Assembly: GCF_021391675.1 (NCBI RefSeq)
Contig: NZ_CP090095.1
Location: 2,423,501-2,487,500 of the forward strand
Length of the DNA stretch: 64,000 bases
Origin: Neorhizobium galegae
Lineage (GTDB): Bacteria > Pseudomonadota > Alphaproteobacteria > Rhizobiales > Rhizobiaceae
Direction: 5' to 3'
The position numbers and the translations under genes are program-made. The notes beneath the pieces were generated by a model. That model had not been told where the DNA came from. It saw only the letters and a list, made by a program, of their open reading frames with translations, and searched no databases. Shown piece after piece: positions 8,693-16,055 of this stretch. Position 1 is the first letter of the stretch. Every line of letters begins with the position of its first letter.

Positions 8693-10051
8693 ATGTTCAG
8701 TAGAAGACAATTGCTGGGAGCAGGTGCCGCCGGAGCCGCCCTCGTCTCCTCCCAGTCGTGGAGCCAGACCACCAACATGGGTCTGCCGGAGGCGGCCGTC
8801 ATGGATTCCGCCGCGACCCAGACGCCCGTTCGGCCATCTGTCGGCCCAGACTACAACCCGGTCGTGACGCTCAACGGCTGGACCCTGCCCTTCCGGATGA
8901 ACAACGGCGTCAAGGAGTTCCACCTCGTCGCCGAACCTGTCGAGCGCGAGATGGCCGAAGGCATGACGGCCTACCTCTGGGGCTATAACGGCCAGTCGCC
9001 AGGTCCGACGATCGAAGCCGTGGAAGGCGACCGCGTCCGTATCTTCGTGACAAACAAGCTGCCCGAGCACACCACCGTCCACTGGCACGGCATGATCCTG
9101 CCGTCGGGGATGGACGGCGTGGGCGGCCTTTCGCAGCCGCACATCCCCGTCGGCAAGACCTTCGTCTACGAGTTCGACCTCGTGAAGTCCGGCACCTTCA
9201 TGTACCACCCGCATTCGGACGAGATGGTCCAGATGGCGATGGGCATGATGGGCTTCTTCGTCGTCCATCCCAAGGACCCGAAGTTCATGCCGGTGGACCG
9301 CGACTTCGTTTTCCTGCTCAGCGCCTATGACATCGATCCCGGCACCTACGTGCCGCGCGTCATGGAGATGACCGACTTCAATCTCTGGACCTGGAACAGC
9401 CGGGTCTTCCCGGGCATCGATCCGCTGGTGGTCTCGAAGAACGACAAGGTCCGCGTCCGCGTCGGTAACCTGACGATGACCAACCATCCGATCCACATGC
9501 ATGGCTACGATTTCGAGGTGACATGCACCGACGGCGGCTGGGTCCGGCCAGAGGCACGCTGGCCGGAGGTCAGCATCGACATTCCCGTCGGCGCGATGCG
9601 GGCCTACGAGTTCGACGCAAAGCATGTCGGCGACTGGGCGATCCATTGCCACAAGTCGCATCACACGATGAACGCGATGGGCCACGACATCCCGACCTTC
9701 ATCGGCGTCGACAAGAAGGAAGTCACCAAGAAGATCAGGCAGATCCGTCCCGAATACATGCCGATGGGTACGGCCGGCATGGCGGATATGGGCGAGATGT
9801 CCATGGAAATACCGGAAAACACCGTTCCCATGATGACGGGGTGGGGACCCCACGGCCCCATCGAGATGGGCGGCATGTTTTCGGTGGTGAAGGTCCGCGA
9901 GGGCATCTCGGCGGGCGATTACACCGATCCGGGTTGGTACGAAAACCCGCCCGGCACACAGGCCTGGGAGTGGACGGGAAGCCTTCCCGACGCGACCAAG
10001 GCCAAAGACGCAAAGACGCAGCCGCCGTCGAAACATTCGAACCACGGCTGA
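8693..10051 (+). CDS. Multicopper oxidase (CopA/CumA-like, Tat-exported)
   Basis: A periplasmic cuprous oxidase expected to convert Cu(I) to the less toxic Cu(II). It has 452 residues with a twin-arginine signal (SRRQLLGAGAAGAALVSS). Cupredoxin domains carry the copper ligands: HWHGM (His130, His132), YHPHSDE, NHPIHMHG and the type 1/type 3 motif HCHKSHHTMNAM (from His318). A Met-rich segment (YMPMGTAGMADMGEMSME) lies near residues 355-375. It is shorter than classical CopA (about 600 residues) and closer in size to CumA. AAAGGA precedes the start. A copper-tolerance role is supported by the cupredoxin and CusF genes next to it. Confidence 0.93.
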   Translation: MFSRRQLLGAGAAGAALVSSQSWSQTTNMGLPEAAVMDSAATQTPVRPSVGPDYNPVVTLNGWTLPFRMNNGVKEFHLVAEPVEREMAEGMTAYLWGYNGQSPGPTIEAVEGDRVRIFVTNKLPEHTTVHWHGMILPSGMDGVGGLSQPHIPVGKTFVYEFDLVKSGTFMYHPHSDEMVQMAMGMMGFFVVHPKDPKFMPVDRDFVFLLSAYDIDPGTYVPRVMEMTDFNLWTWNSRVFPGIDPLVVSKNDKVRVRVGNLTMTNHPIHMHGYDFEVTCTDGGWVRPEARWPEVSIDIPVGAMRAYEFDAKHVGDWAIHCHKSHHTMNAMGHDIPTFIGVDKKEVTKKIRQIRPEYMPMGTAGMADMGEMSMEIPENTVPMMTGWGPHGPIEMGGMFSVVKVREGISAGDYTDPGWYENPPGTQAWEWTGSLPDATKAKDAKTQPPSKHSNHG

Positions 10052-10084
10052 TTGAAACACTCCCAACAATCAAAGGACATGATC

Positions 10085-10564
10085 ATGAAAACTGCAATCC
10101 TCGGCCTCCTCCTGGCCACCCTCGCGACGCCGGTTCTGGCATCGGGCAGCCACGCGGGCGGCCACGGCGAAGCCATGGCCGTTGGCGAACCCGGCGACAA
10201 GTCGAAGGTCAGCCAGACCATCCGCGTCAGCATGAAGGAGACGCCGGACGGCAAGATGGTCTTCACTCCGAACGACTTCAAGGTTCGCAAGGGCCAGACC
10301 ATCCGCTTCACCATCAGGAACGAAGGCGAGCTCGACCACGAGTTCGTCCTCGACCAGGAGGCCAAGGTGATGGAGCACAAGGCGGTCATGGAGAAGTTTC
10401 CGGACATGGAGCATGACGATCCGAACGCGATCCGCCTGAAGCCCGGCAAATCCGGCGATATCGTCTGGAAATTCACCAATGACGGCGTCTTCAAGATCGC
10501 CTGCCTCGTTCCCGGCCACTACGACGCCGGAATGCACGGCGACGTGGCTGTAGCCAACAAGTAG
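10085..10564 (+). CDS. Cupredoxin-like periplasmic copper protein
   Basis: A 159-residue exported protein with a signal peptide (about 1-20) and a single cupredoxin domain. The type 1 copper ligands are visible: His in ELDHEF and Cys-His-Met in CLVPGHYDAGM. The start at 10085 is chosen because AGGA lies 7 bases upstream; the ATG two codons earlier is too close to it. The gene lies between the multicopper oxidase and CusF genes and is probably a periplasmic copper carrier or electron partner for the oxidase. Confidence 0.88.
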   Translation: MKTAILGLLLATLATPVLASGSHAGGHGEAMAVGEPGDKSKVSQTIRVSMKETPDGKMVFTPNDFKVRKGQTIRFTIRNEGELDHEFVLDQEAKVMEHKAVMEKFPDMEHDDPNAIRLKPGKSGDIVWKFTNDGVFKIACLVPGHYDAGMHGDVAVANK

Positions 10565-10586
10565 GTCAGAGGGAAGGAAGTAGAGC

Positions 10587-10871
10587 ATGAAAACCGTTTT
10601 CAAACTTACCGTCATCGCAGCGCTCGGCCTGACATCCGCCAGCGGTGCGTTCGCTCAGGAATTCACCAAGGCCACCGTCAAGAAGGTCGATACGAAGGCC
10701 AAGAAGGTCACGCTCGTCCACGAGGAGCTGAAGGGTCTCGAAATGCCCGCCATGACCATGGTCTTTCAGGTCGGCGACGACGCGTTGCTGACCAAGCTGA
10801 AGGAGGGCGCAAAGGTGCAGTTCGTCGCTGAACGCGTCAACGGCAAGCTGACGGTCACGCAGGTAAAGTGA
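10587..10871 (+). CDS. CusF-like periplasmic copper-binding protein
   Basis: A 94-residue protein with a signal peptide (about 1-23) and a small OB-like CusF domain. The metal-binding segment reads EMPAMTMVF. In E. coli CusF the corresponding segment is NWPEMTMRF, where a Trp caps the Cu(I) site; here Met is in that position while the two downstream Met are kept. It is the last gene of the copper operon, 22 bases after the cupredoxin gene. It is expected to bind periplasmic Cu(I). Confidence 0.85.
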   Translation: MKTVFKLTVIAALGLTSASGAFAQEFTKATVKKVDTKAKKVTLVHEELKGLEMPAMTMVFQVGDDALLTKLKEGAKVQFVAERVNGKLTVTQVK

Positions 10872-10878
10872 TCATCAC

Positions 10879-10904
10879 GCCGCGCTTCCCTACGGAGGCG
10901 CGGC
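10879..10904 (+). terminator. Hairpin after the copper operon
   Basis: A perfect 7-bp GC stem, GCCGCGC/GCGCGGC with a 12-base loop, lies 8 bases after the last copper gene. There is no clear T-run, so this is a possible rather than a proven terminator. The following stretch to 11345 shows no gene I can support. Confidence 0.45.
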
Positions 10905-11345
10905 CTTACCTCTCGGCAAGCCATCTGAAACCACGGCGCCTTGGTGCGATCGATTGCACGGGTCAAATCCCGCTTGAATAACCGCAAATAGCCGACCGAG
11001 GCTCGATTCCTCCAGGCCAACGGCAAAAATCGTCGTAACGATCGGATTATCGAAGGCTTTCACGCCGGCCACCCCTTTTCACCGGCGGGCGATGCGCCTA
11101 TATCAACGTTGCCGGACTTCGGTACGGCTATGGCAATAAACGGCCGGTGTAATAAACCTATTGGACCCGGGGGCGATAGGTGAGCATGCCCCCCGAGTGA
11201 GTCCACACGACCTTGGCACTCCCTCTCGTAATCAGGCTGAAGCTGCGCGCTTCCAAATTGCGCTGTAGCTGCTTCAGCCTGATGTGGCACAACGCTTTGG
11301 ACCCAGCCTTTGGCTGGGCCTTCTCAATCCGAAAATATGCAGTGG

Positions 11346-11849
11346 CTAATCGGATGAACGCTCGAAAGCGCGTTCTAATAGAACCCCGGCTACGCGTTTT
11401 TTTGGCTCGTCTAGCAGAACCACACCTGCCTTCTTCAGAGCGATTGCGATCTTCTCGAACTCTTCTGTAGGTATGGTTTGAGTTTTGCCGCTCGCAAACC
11501 GACTGATAAGGCTTTGCGTGACCGCCGCCTGCGAGGCCAAGTCTGCCTGGAGTAGACCAGCAAGTGCCCGACCAGCTCGTAGGTACCCTCTGGGAACTAA
11601 AACGTCTACCTTCTCGGTATCCCACAGAATTCCGGGCCCGTGCTCGGAGGTCGCCTCAGCGAACTTGATTCCTGCCCTTTCGAAGTATCGCCTCAGCTTA
11701 ACAGCCTGCGGTCGGATAGCTCGTCGATATTTTCCCGCCTCGACCCTGAAGACCACATTACGGTCGACGTCTGCATGAGCAGAAACGTCCGCTTGCCCTA
11801 AGCCAAGCAAGGACCGAGCAGCACGAAAACTTCCTGCGTGAAAATCCAT
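11346..11849 (-). CDS. Transcriptional regulator with two tandem HTH (XRE-type) domains
   Basis: A 167-residue protein made of two similar halves, each with an XRE-type helix-turn-helix: FRAARSLLGLGQADVSAHAD (about 8-27) and LRAGRALAGLLQADLASQAA (about 88-107). It has no obvious sensor or peptidase domain. The gene is divergent from the FtsH-like protease unit, across a 313-base region containing inverted TGTCAACA boxes and 11-bp repeats, so it probably represses both directions. Its GC is lower than that of the core genes. Tandem XRE halves in one chain could let a monomer fill a two-half-site operator. Confidence 0.85.
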   Translation of the reverse strand: MDFHAGSFRAARSLLGLGQADVSAHADVDRNVVFRVEAGKYRRAIRPQAVKLRRYFERAGIKFAEATSEHGPGILWDTEKVDVLVPRGYLRAGRALAGLLQADLASQAAVTQSLISRFASGKTQTIPTEEFEKIAIALKKAGVVLLDEPKKRVAGVLLERAFERSSD

Positions 11850-11879
11850 AGAATGGGACAGAAGACCCTACTGCAAAAA

Positions 11880-11936
11880 TGTCAACATTATGCGCTGATG
11901 ATGCGCTTATTACGCACAGTATGCAGTTTGTTGACA
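11880..11936. promoter_or_regulatory. Operator region: inverted boxes flanking three 11-bp repeats
   Basis: TGTCAACA (11880-11887) and its exact inverse TGTTGACA (11929-11936) flank three direct repeats starting at 11890, 11901 and 11912 (ATGCGCTGATG, ATGCGCTTATT, ACGCACAGTAT). The 11-bp period is close to one helical turn, so repeats face the same side of the DNA. Each inverted box contains TTGACA pointing outward, a good -35 element for each divergent gene, although the matching -10 hexamers are not clear. This is the likely binding site of the double-HTH regulator. Confidence 0.6.
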
Positions 11937-12162
11937 TTGCATGCAGACTCATGGTTCTTCTTTGCTCAAGGAAACCTCCACGAATCGGAGTTCACATTGA
12001 GAAAATCCCTCGCCTACCATCGTCGAAGCTGGATGTGGTTCTGCTCAACATCGATGACCAAAGTTCAGGGTTGTCTCAAATCACTTCGACCTGGAATTCC
12101 GGCGTCGTCGCCAGCCGAGGCTGACGGTGAGCCCAACCAAAAACACCGCGACGGAGCTGTTT

Positions 12163-12495
12163 ATGAAATTTAATGATCTGGTTAGTGTCGCTCCTGAAAC
12201 CCAGCTACCTGAACTTGTTGCGCGACTACGCGACCTTGCTACCGCGCTTGAAGATTTCGTTCGTTTTGGTCCGGCCGCAATAGAAACCGACGTGACAATT
12301 TCCGACTGGGTCGCTGCGAAGCGAGCGGTTCCGGTTCTTGTTGGAAAGATGAACGGACATCCCAACATCAAAGATGGGAAAGTGGGAGCAACGACAGAAC
12401 TGTTCTATGTGGACCAAAGCGCGGGTCTCGCTCGGACCTTCAATCGCTGGTACAAGCTCGACCCAGCGCTTTCGTTGTCGGGAAACCTCCAATGA
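12163..12495 (+). CDS. Small protein upstream of and coupled to the FtsH-like protease
   Basis: A 110-residue protein of unrecognised family. The N-terminal half is helical (ELVARLRDLATALEDFVRF) and the C-terminal half mixed, ending near RTFNRWYKLDPALSLSG. No signal peptide or membrane segment is seen. The ATG at 12163 has GGAG 9 bases upstream; a GTG at 12127 is also in frame. The stop overlaps the start of the protease gene (ATGA), so the two are translationally coupled and probably work together, for example as adaptor, substrate or regulator. That role is inference. Confidence 0.65.
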   Translation: MKFNDLVSVAPETQLPELVARLRDLATALEDFVRFGPAAIETDVTISDWVAAKRAVPVLVGKMNGHPNIKDGKVGATTELFYVDQSAGLARTFNRWYKLDPALSLSGNLQ

Positions 12496-14546
12496 AACCT
12501 GCCGCACCTGATAGACGCTTGAAGAGGGCACTGGAAAACCTTGCGCGGTCAAAAACCAAACTTGCCGAGGCCCTTTCCAAAACTCCTGTGCCGTTCAACC
12601 GAAAGGCCGCACTCGATTGTCTAGCCACTAGCCCTCGGCTGTTTATCGCCTATTGCGCGCTGGTACATTTGCTCAAAATCGAGCGCGATTTCTTCGCTGC
12701 TGAGACTTATGTCCTCGTCGTGCGGATACCACGCGTCTGGTCATTGGACGACTACGAGTATCTATCGGAAATCTGCTTTGGCCCATTGAACGGGCAGCCA
12801 AACCTTGTCCTGAACGTAGTTTGTCACTCGCCGCGCGGAAAAAAGGGGCATTGGGATTTTCAGCCACAGAAACAGTTAGGCTTCCGGAAGGTAGTTGTGT
12901 TCGTACATGACGGCGGTGAGCTTCACCCCGAGTTCGCGGCAGCCGCAGACAGGATTGTCGATCTGGAGGTGTCCAATCGGCACTTCGATGGCCTTTCGCG
13001 TTTGCTGCGAACCGGCCCGCATACCAGCGAAGATGTATCGTTCCTGCTCAAGCAGAACGCTCCTTTCATTGACGCGGTCTACCGCAAGGCCCGGCCTGCT
13101 GCTCCCGCTCTTCAACGGGTTCGGCAGATAGCTTCAAGAGCAAAATATGCCCGCCCTCCACTTCCTCTTATGTCATTCGGCGAGGCAGGTAGCTGGGGAC
13201 TCAGACTGAAAGCCGACCTTGCCGCGTGGCGCAAAGGAATTCTCTCCTGGAGTGAGGTCGACAAAGGAGTTCTTTTATACGGACCACCAGGCGTAGGTAA
13301 GACAAGCTTCGCCACGGCTCTCGCTGCGGAGTGTGATTCAACCCTCATCGCAGCGTCCTTGGCAAAATGGCAGTCGCATGGGCATCTCGGTGATCTCCTG
13401 AAGGCTATGTACGCCGACTTTGCCGAGGCAAAAGAGAAAGCACCCTCAATTTTTTTAATCGACGAATTCGATGGGTTCGGCGACCGCGCAAAGTTGAGCG
13501 GCGACAACGCGCAGTATGTCCTTGAAGTTATTAATGCAGCGCTTGAAGCTATTGACGGCACATCGGGACATGAGGGCGTTGTCATCATGGGTGCAACCAA
13601 TCTTCCCGAGAGGATCGACCCTGCTTTCCTACGAGCCGGACGACTCGAAAAGCACATCCTTATAAGTAAGCCGGACCGCTTAACGCGCGCGAACATTTTG
13701 AGGTATTATCTCCCCGAAATCGCTGACGAACCGAATCTCGCTGAGATCGCGGGACGTCTCCCTGGTCGTACCGGCGCAGACCTTGAATACATCGCGCGCC
13801 GCGCACGACAAAAAGCCCGCTTGGACGGTCGATCTCTAAAAATATCGGACGTATCTGAGCAACTGCCGCAGGAACTTCCGCTCTCGCATGACGACGACTG
13901 GCGCGTGTGCCTACACGAAGCAGGCCATGCGATCCTAACCAAGCTCTTCAATGTCGGCGTCGTCGAATCCGTCGAGGTCTTCGATCTCGATCATCGCGAT
14001 GAAGACGGCCAAGACTCACATGGTCGAACCACGATATCACTCCCGAGGCTATCAATCCGGACAGAGAACTCCTTTCGCGCAGACATAGCGATGCAGCTTG
14101 GTGGTATGGTTGCAGAAGAATTGGTTCTTGGGGACCGTTCGACCACAGCGGGAGGAACATCGGGTAGTGATTTAGCGGACGCGACTAATCTCGCGGTGAA
14201 AATGGTTTCAATGTATGGCATGGGCAATTCGCTGCACATTTTTTCAAAGCCGATTATCGATTCCGGTGAGCCGAACTTGCTCATCCGCCTTCCAGGACTT
14301 CGTTTCGAAGTAGATCGTATCCTAAAAACCGAATTCGACCGGGCAAAAGCAGCGCTTGAATTAAACCGAGACGCAGTTGTTCATCTCGCGACTGTATTGA
14401 AATCTGAACGGAAAATTTCGGGCGACCGCCTAACGGCATTGCTATGCTCTTTGATCAACGGCAGATCGACAACGGATACGAGCCTCGTGGCCGCTAGGTT
14501 TCAGAACGGGGTAAACGCGACCGGCCCAGACGAAGCTCTGCCGTAG
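12492..14546 (+). CDS. Soluble FtsH-like AAA+ zinc metalloprotease (peptidase M41)
   Basis: A 684-residue protein with FtsH domain order but no transmembrane segment. Residues 1 to about 240 are an unrecognised N-terminal region. The AAA+ module has Walker A GPPGVGKTS (264-272), Walker B IFLIDEFDG (about 320-328) and the second region ATNLPERIDPAFLRAGR. The M41 domain has HEAGH (475-479) and, 81 residues on, Asp560 in TTAGGTSGSDLADATNLA, matching FtsH zinc ligands. The aromatic-Val-Gly pore motif of FtsH is replaced by KWQSHGHLGD. It is expected to unfold and degrade cytoplasmic proteins using ATP. Lower GC than core genes and its place in the accessory block suggest transfer. Its substrate is unknown. 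Confidence 0.85.
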   Translation: MKPAAPDRRLKRALENLARSKTKLAEALSKTPVPFNRKAALDCLATSPRLFIAYCALVHLLKIERDFFAAETYVLVVRIPRVWSLDDYEYLSEICFGPLNGQPNLVLNVVCHSPRGKKGHWDFQPQKQLGFRKVVVFVHDGGELHPEFAAAADRIVDLEVSNRHFDGLSRLLRTGPHTSEDVSFLLKQNAPFIDAVYRKARPAAPALQRVRQIASRAKYARPPLPLMSFGEAGSWGLRLKADLAAWRKGILSWSEVDKGVLLYGPPGVGKTSFATALAAECDSTLIAASLAKWQSHGHLGDLLKAMYADFAEAKEKAPSIFLIDEFDGFGDRAKLSGDNAQYVLEVINAALEAIDGTSGHEGVVIMGATNLPERIDPAFLRAGRLEKHILISKPDRLTRANILRYYLPEIADEPNLAEIAGRLPGRTGADLEYIARRARQKARLDGRSLKISDVSEQLPQELPLSHDDDWRVCLHEAGHAILTKLFNVGVVESVEVFDLDHRDEDGQDSHGRTTISLPRLSIRTENSFRADIAMQLGGMVAEELVLGDRSTTAGGTSGSDLADATNLAVKMVSMYGMGNSLHIFSKPIIDSGEPNLLIRLPGLRFEVDRILKTEFDRAKAALELNRDAVVHLATVLKSERKISGDRLTALLCSLINGRSTTDTSLVAARFQNGVNATGPDEALP

Positions 14547-14585
14547 TCGCGAGCGAACGCCCCTAGAGTACCGGAAAGCCTTAGA

Positions 14586-15008
14586 GCGCAGTATGCATTC
14601 ATCAAAGCCGCGACCTGGGCCGACGACATCAAGGGCCTCGTTGAGGGCTACACCAACAATGGCGACAAGGCGACGAACCCGGACGCCGGTCGCAACGTCG
14701 GTTACTATGACCATTACTCTCACGGGTATTCGACACCGTACGGCGCGATCTTCGACGGCCTGACAAATGCGGAGACCAAACTGCCAGAGGCCGACATGAC
14801 CCTCGCGGCCGAAGCTGACCCATCGAAGTGGTTCGAAGAGAGCCAAAAGGTTGCCATCGATTTCGTGTATGCGGAACCCGTGAAATCTGGAACGGCACCG
14901 TATCAACTGGATCGAACCTACGAGACGAATGCTTTGGCGACATCGAGAACCCAGGCGGCATTGGCTGGCGCACGACTGGCAAACCTGATCACTGCGGCGC
15001 TGAAATAG
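14586..15008 (+). pseudogene. Remnant of an S1/P1-type nuclease gene
   Basis: After the protease stop the same frame stays open to 15008 and encodes AFIKAATWADDIKG, then DHYSHGYSTPYGAIFDGL, then WFEESQKVAIDFVYAEP and a C-terminal helix (AALAGARLANLITAALK). The final part resembles the C-terminus of zinc-dependent S1/P1 nucleases. The N-terminus with its signal peptide and most of the His/Asp zinc ligands is missing and no start codon is in place, so this is a deletion remnant. The family assignment rests on recognising these segments by eye. Confidence 0.5.
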
Positions 15009-15038
15009 GATGAAAAAAAGCAAACGACGGTGACCGCC

Positions 15039-15368
15039 TCATGCGGCCTGGAGAACTTCCATCTGGAGGGCCGATTCGAGAGCGATCTGGTCTTTGCGTC
15101 CGCCACTTTCTTCAAATGCGAAGTGACGAGCGGCTGCTTCACTGACAAAGATGCCTCCGACCAGGCCCAGTCGGTCGTTCACGATCCAGGCCCCGCGTGG
15201 GCCAGACTTGATCATGAATCTTGGGCCGACAGACTCGCTGCTTGCGCTGCGTTGGAGAGGTTCGCCGCTATCAGTTACGTTGCCAGCTTCGGGCATTTCG
15301 AGTTCCTCGTTTGATCGCGCGACAGTGCGCACCTGATAATCTGGGACAGAGGACATGTGCATTTCCAT
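15039..15368 (-). CDS. Small hypothetical protein, possibly expressed from a recombination junction
   Basis: The last 109 codons of a longer open frame look like a separate protein. The C-terminal half (PRFMIKSGPRGAWIVNDRLG, LVGGIFVSEAAARHFAFEES) resembles short conserved proteins common in rhizobia that have an I/VxxDxxGRW-type core. Possible ATG starts lie at 15368, 15362 and 15356; none has a strong ribosome-binding site. Upstream in the same frame is a truncated DapA-like gene, so the original 5' context may have been lost. No function can be assigned. Confidence 0.4.
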   Translation of the reverse strand: MEMHMSSVPDYQVRTVARSNEELEMPEAGNVTDSGEPLQRSASSESVGPRFMIKSGPRGAWIVNDRLGLVGGIFVSEAAARHFAFEESGGRKDQIALESALQMEVLQAA

Positions 15369-15455
15369 GTGGCCGCCCCGGAAAGAAATATGAAAGTCGT
15401 ATGTTATGCCGCGACCCGCTCTCGGCTCTCGCTCCGAGCGAACGGGGCAAACGCA

Positions 15456-15887
15456 TGCCTCACGCGGATCGTCGTCGATCAGGATCGGAATGCTGACGGC
15501 CGCCGAGATTTGGCGGAAGTGGTCTATGACGCCCTTTAGCGGCGGCTTCGAATAGTACGGCACGGTGATCAGCAGCGCATCTGCGCCGAGTTCCGCCGCG
15601 CGGTGGGACTGCTCGATGGTGGTACGCGTGCAATTCGTACCGGCAGCAGCAATGATGCTGAGATGTGGCTTGGCGCGTGTGACACAGGACCACAAGATCG
15701 CGTCTCGCTCCCCCTGGCTCAAGGCGAAACCCTCGCCGACAGCGTCACAGACTATGATGCCATCCATCCCGCCGACGATCTGGCGATCAACAGCACTCTC
15801 CAGAGCTTGGAAATCGATTCCGTTCTCCGAGAACGGCGTGAGCAAAGGCGTGTAGGCCTGGCGCGGGGCAGTATGGAAGGGTGTCAT
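15456..15887 (-). pseudogene. Truncated dihydrodipicolinate synthase (DapA/Nal) family gene
   Basis: The N-terminal half of a DapA-family aldolase: AYTPLLTPFSENGIDF, then GGMDGIIVCDAVGEGFALSQ, then IIAAAGTNCTRTTIEQS and ADALLITVPYYSKP. It breaks after IPILIDDDP, near where family members have their central YD motif. The Schiff-base lysine and the C-terminal half are gone. The frame continues into unrelated sequence (the small protein ending at 15039), so this is a chimeric frame made by deletion or recombination, not an active enzyme. It is not the housekeeping dapA. Confidence 0.7.
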
Positions 15888-16055
15888 GGACTCCGTTCTC
15901 CTATGGATGAACCTAAGCTGGTCCATCAGGCGTAGGATTGCGATGTGGGAAGCGAGGCTGTCACATCTAGATTCCATAGTCGTTTTGATTGCATCCCTTA
16001 CCGCGATGCACCATATACCCGACCAATTCCACAAGGCCGAGCGCCTGGAGAACCT

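Noticed and set aside
8021..10069. A 682-codon minus-strand frame opposite the TolC and multicopper oxidase genes
   Set aside because: It is antisense to genes with clear copper-site motifs, and its His/Asp/Val-rich product reflects the reverse reading of those codons.
10905..11150. tRNA-like T-arm strings (for example CACGGGTCAAATCCCG) and a 60-codon minus-strand frame in this gap
   Set aside because: No cloverleaf can be built around the T-arm-like strings, and the short frame matches no family I know and has no convincing start.
11158..11345. Possible protein end reading SLITRGSAKVVWTHSGGM on the minus strand after the double-HTH gene
   Set aside because: It has no start codon of its own and overlaps the regulator in another frame; too little to call a gene or remnant.
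11850..12124. Short plus-strand frames starting inside the operator region
   Set aside because: They begin within the repeats, lack ribosome-binding sites, and their products are not protein-like.
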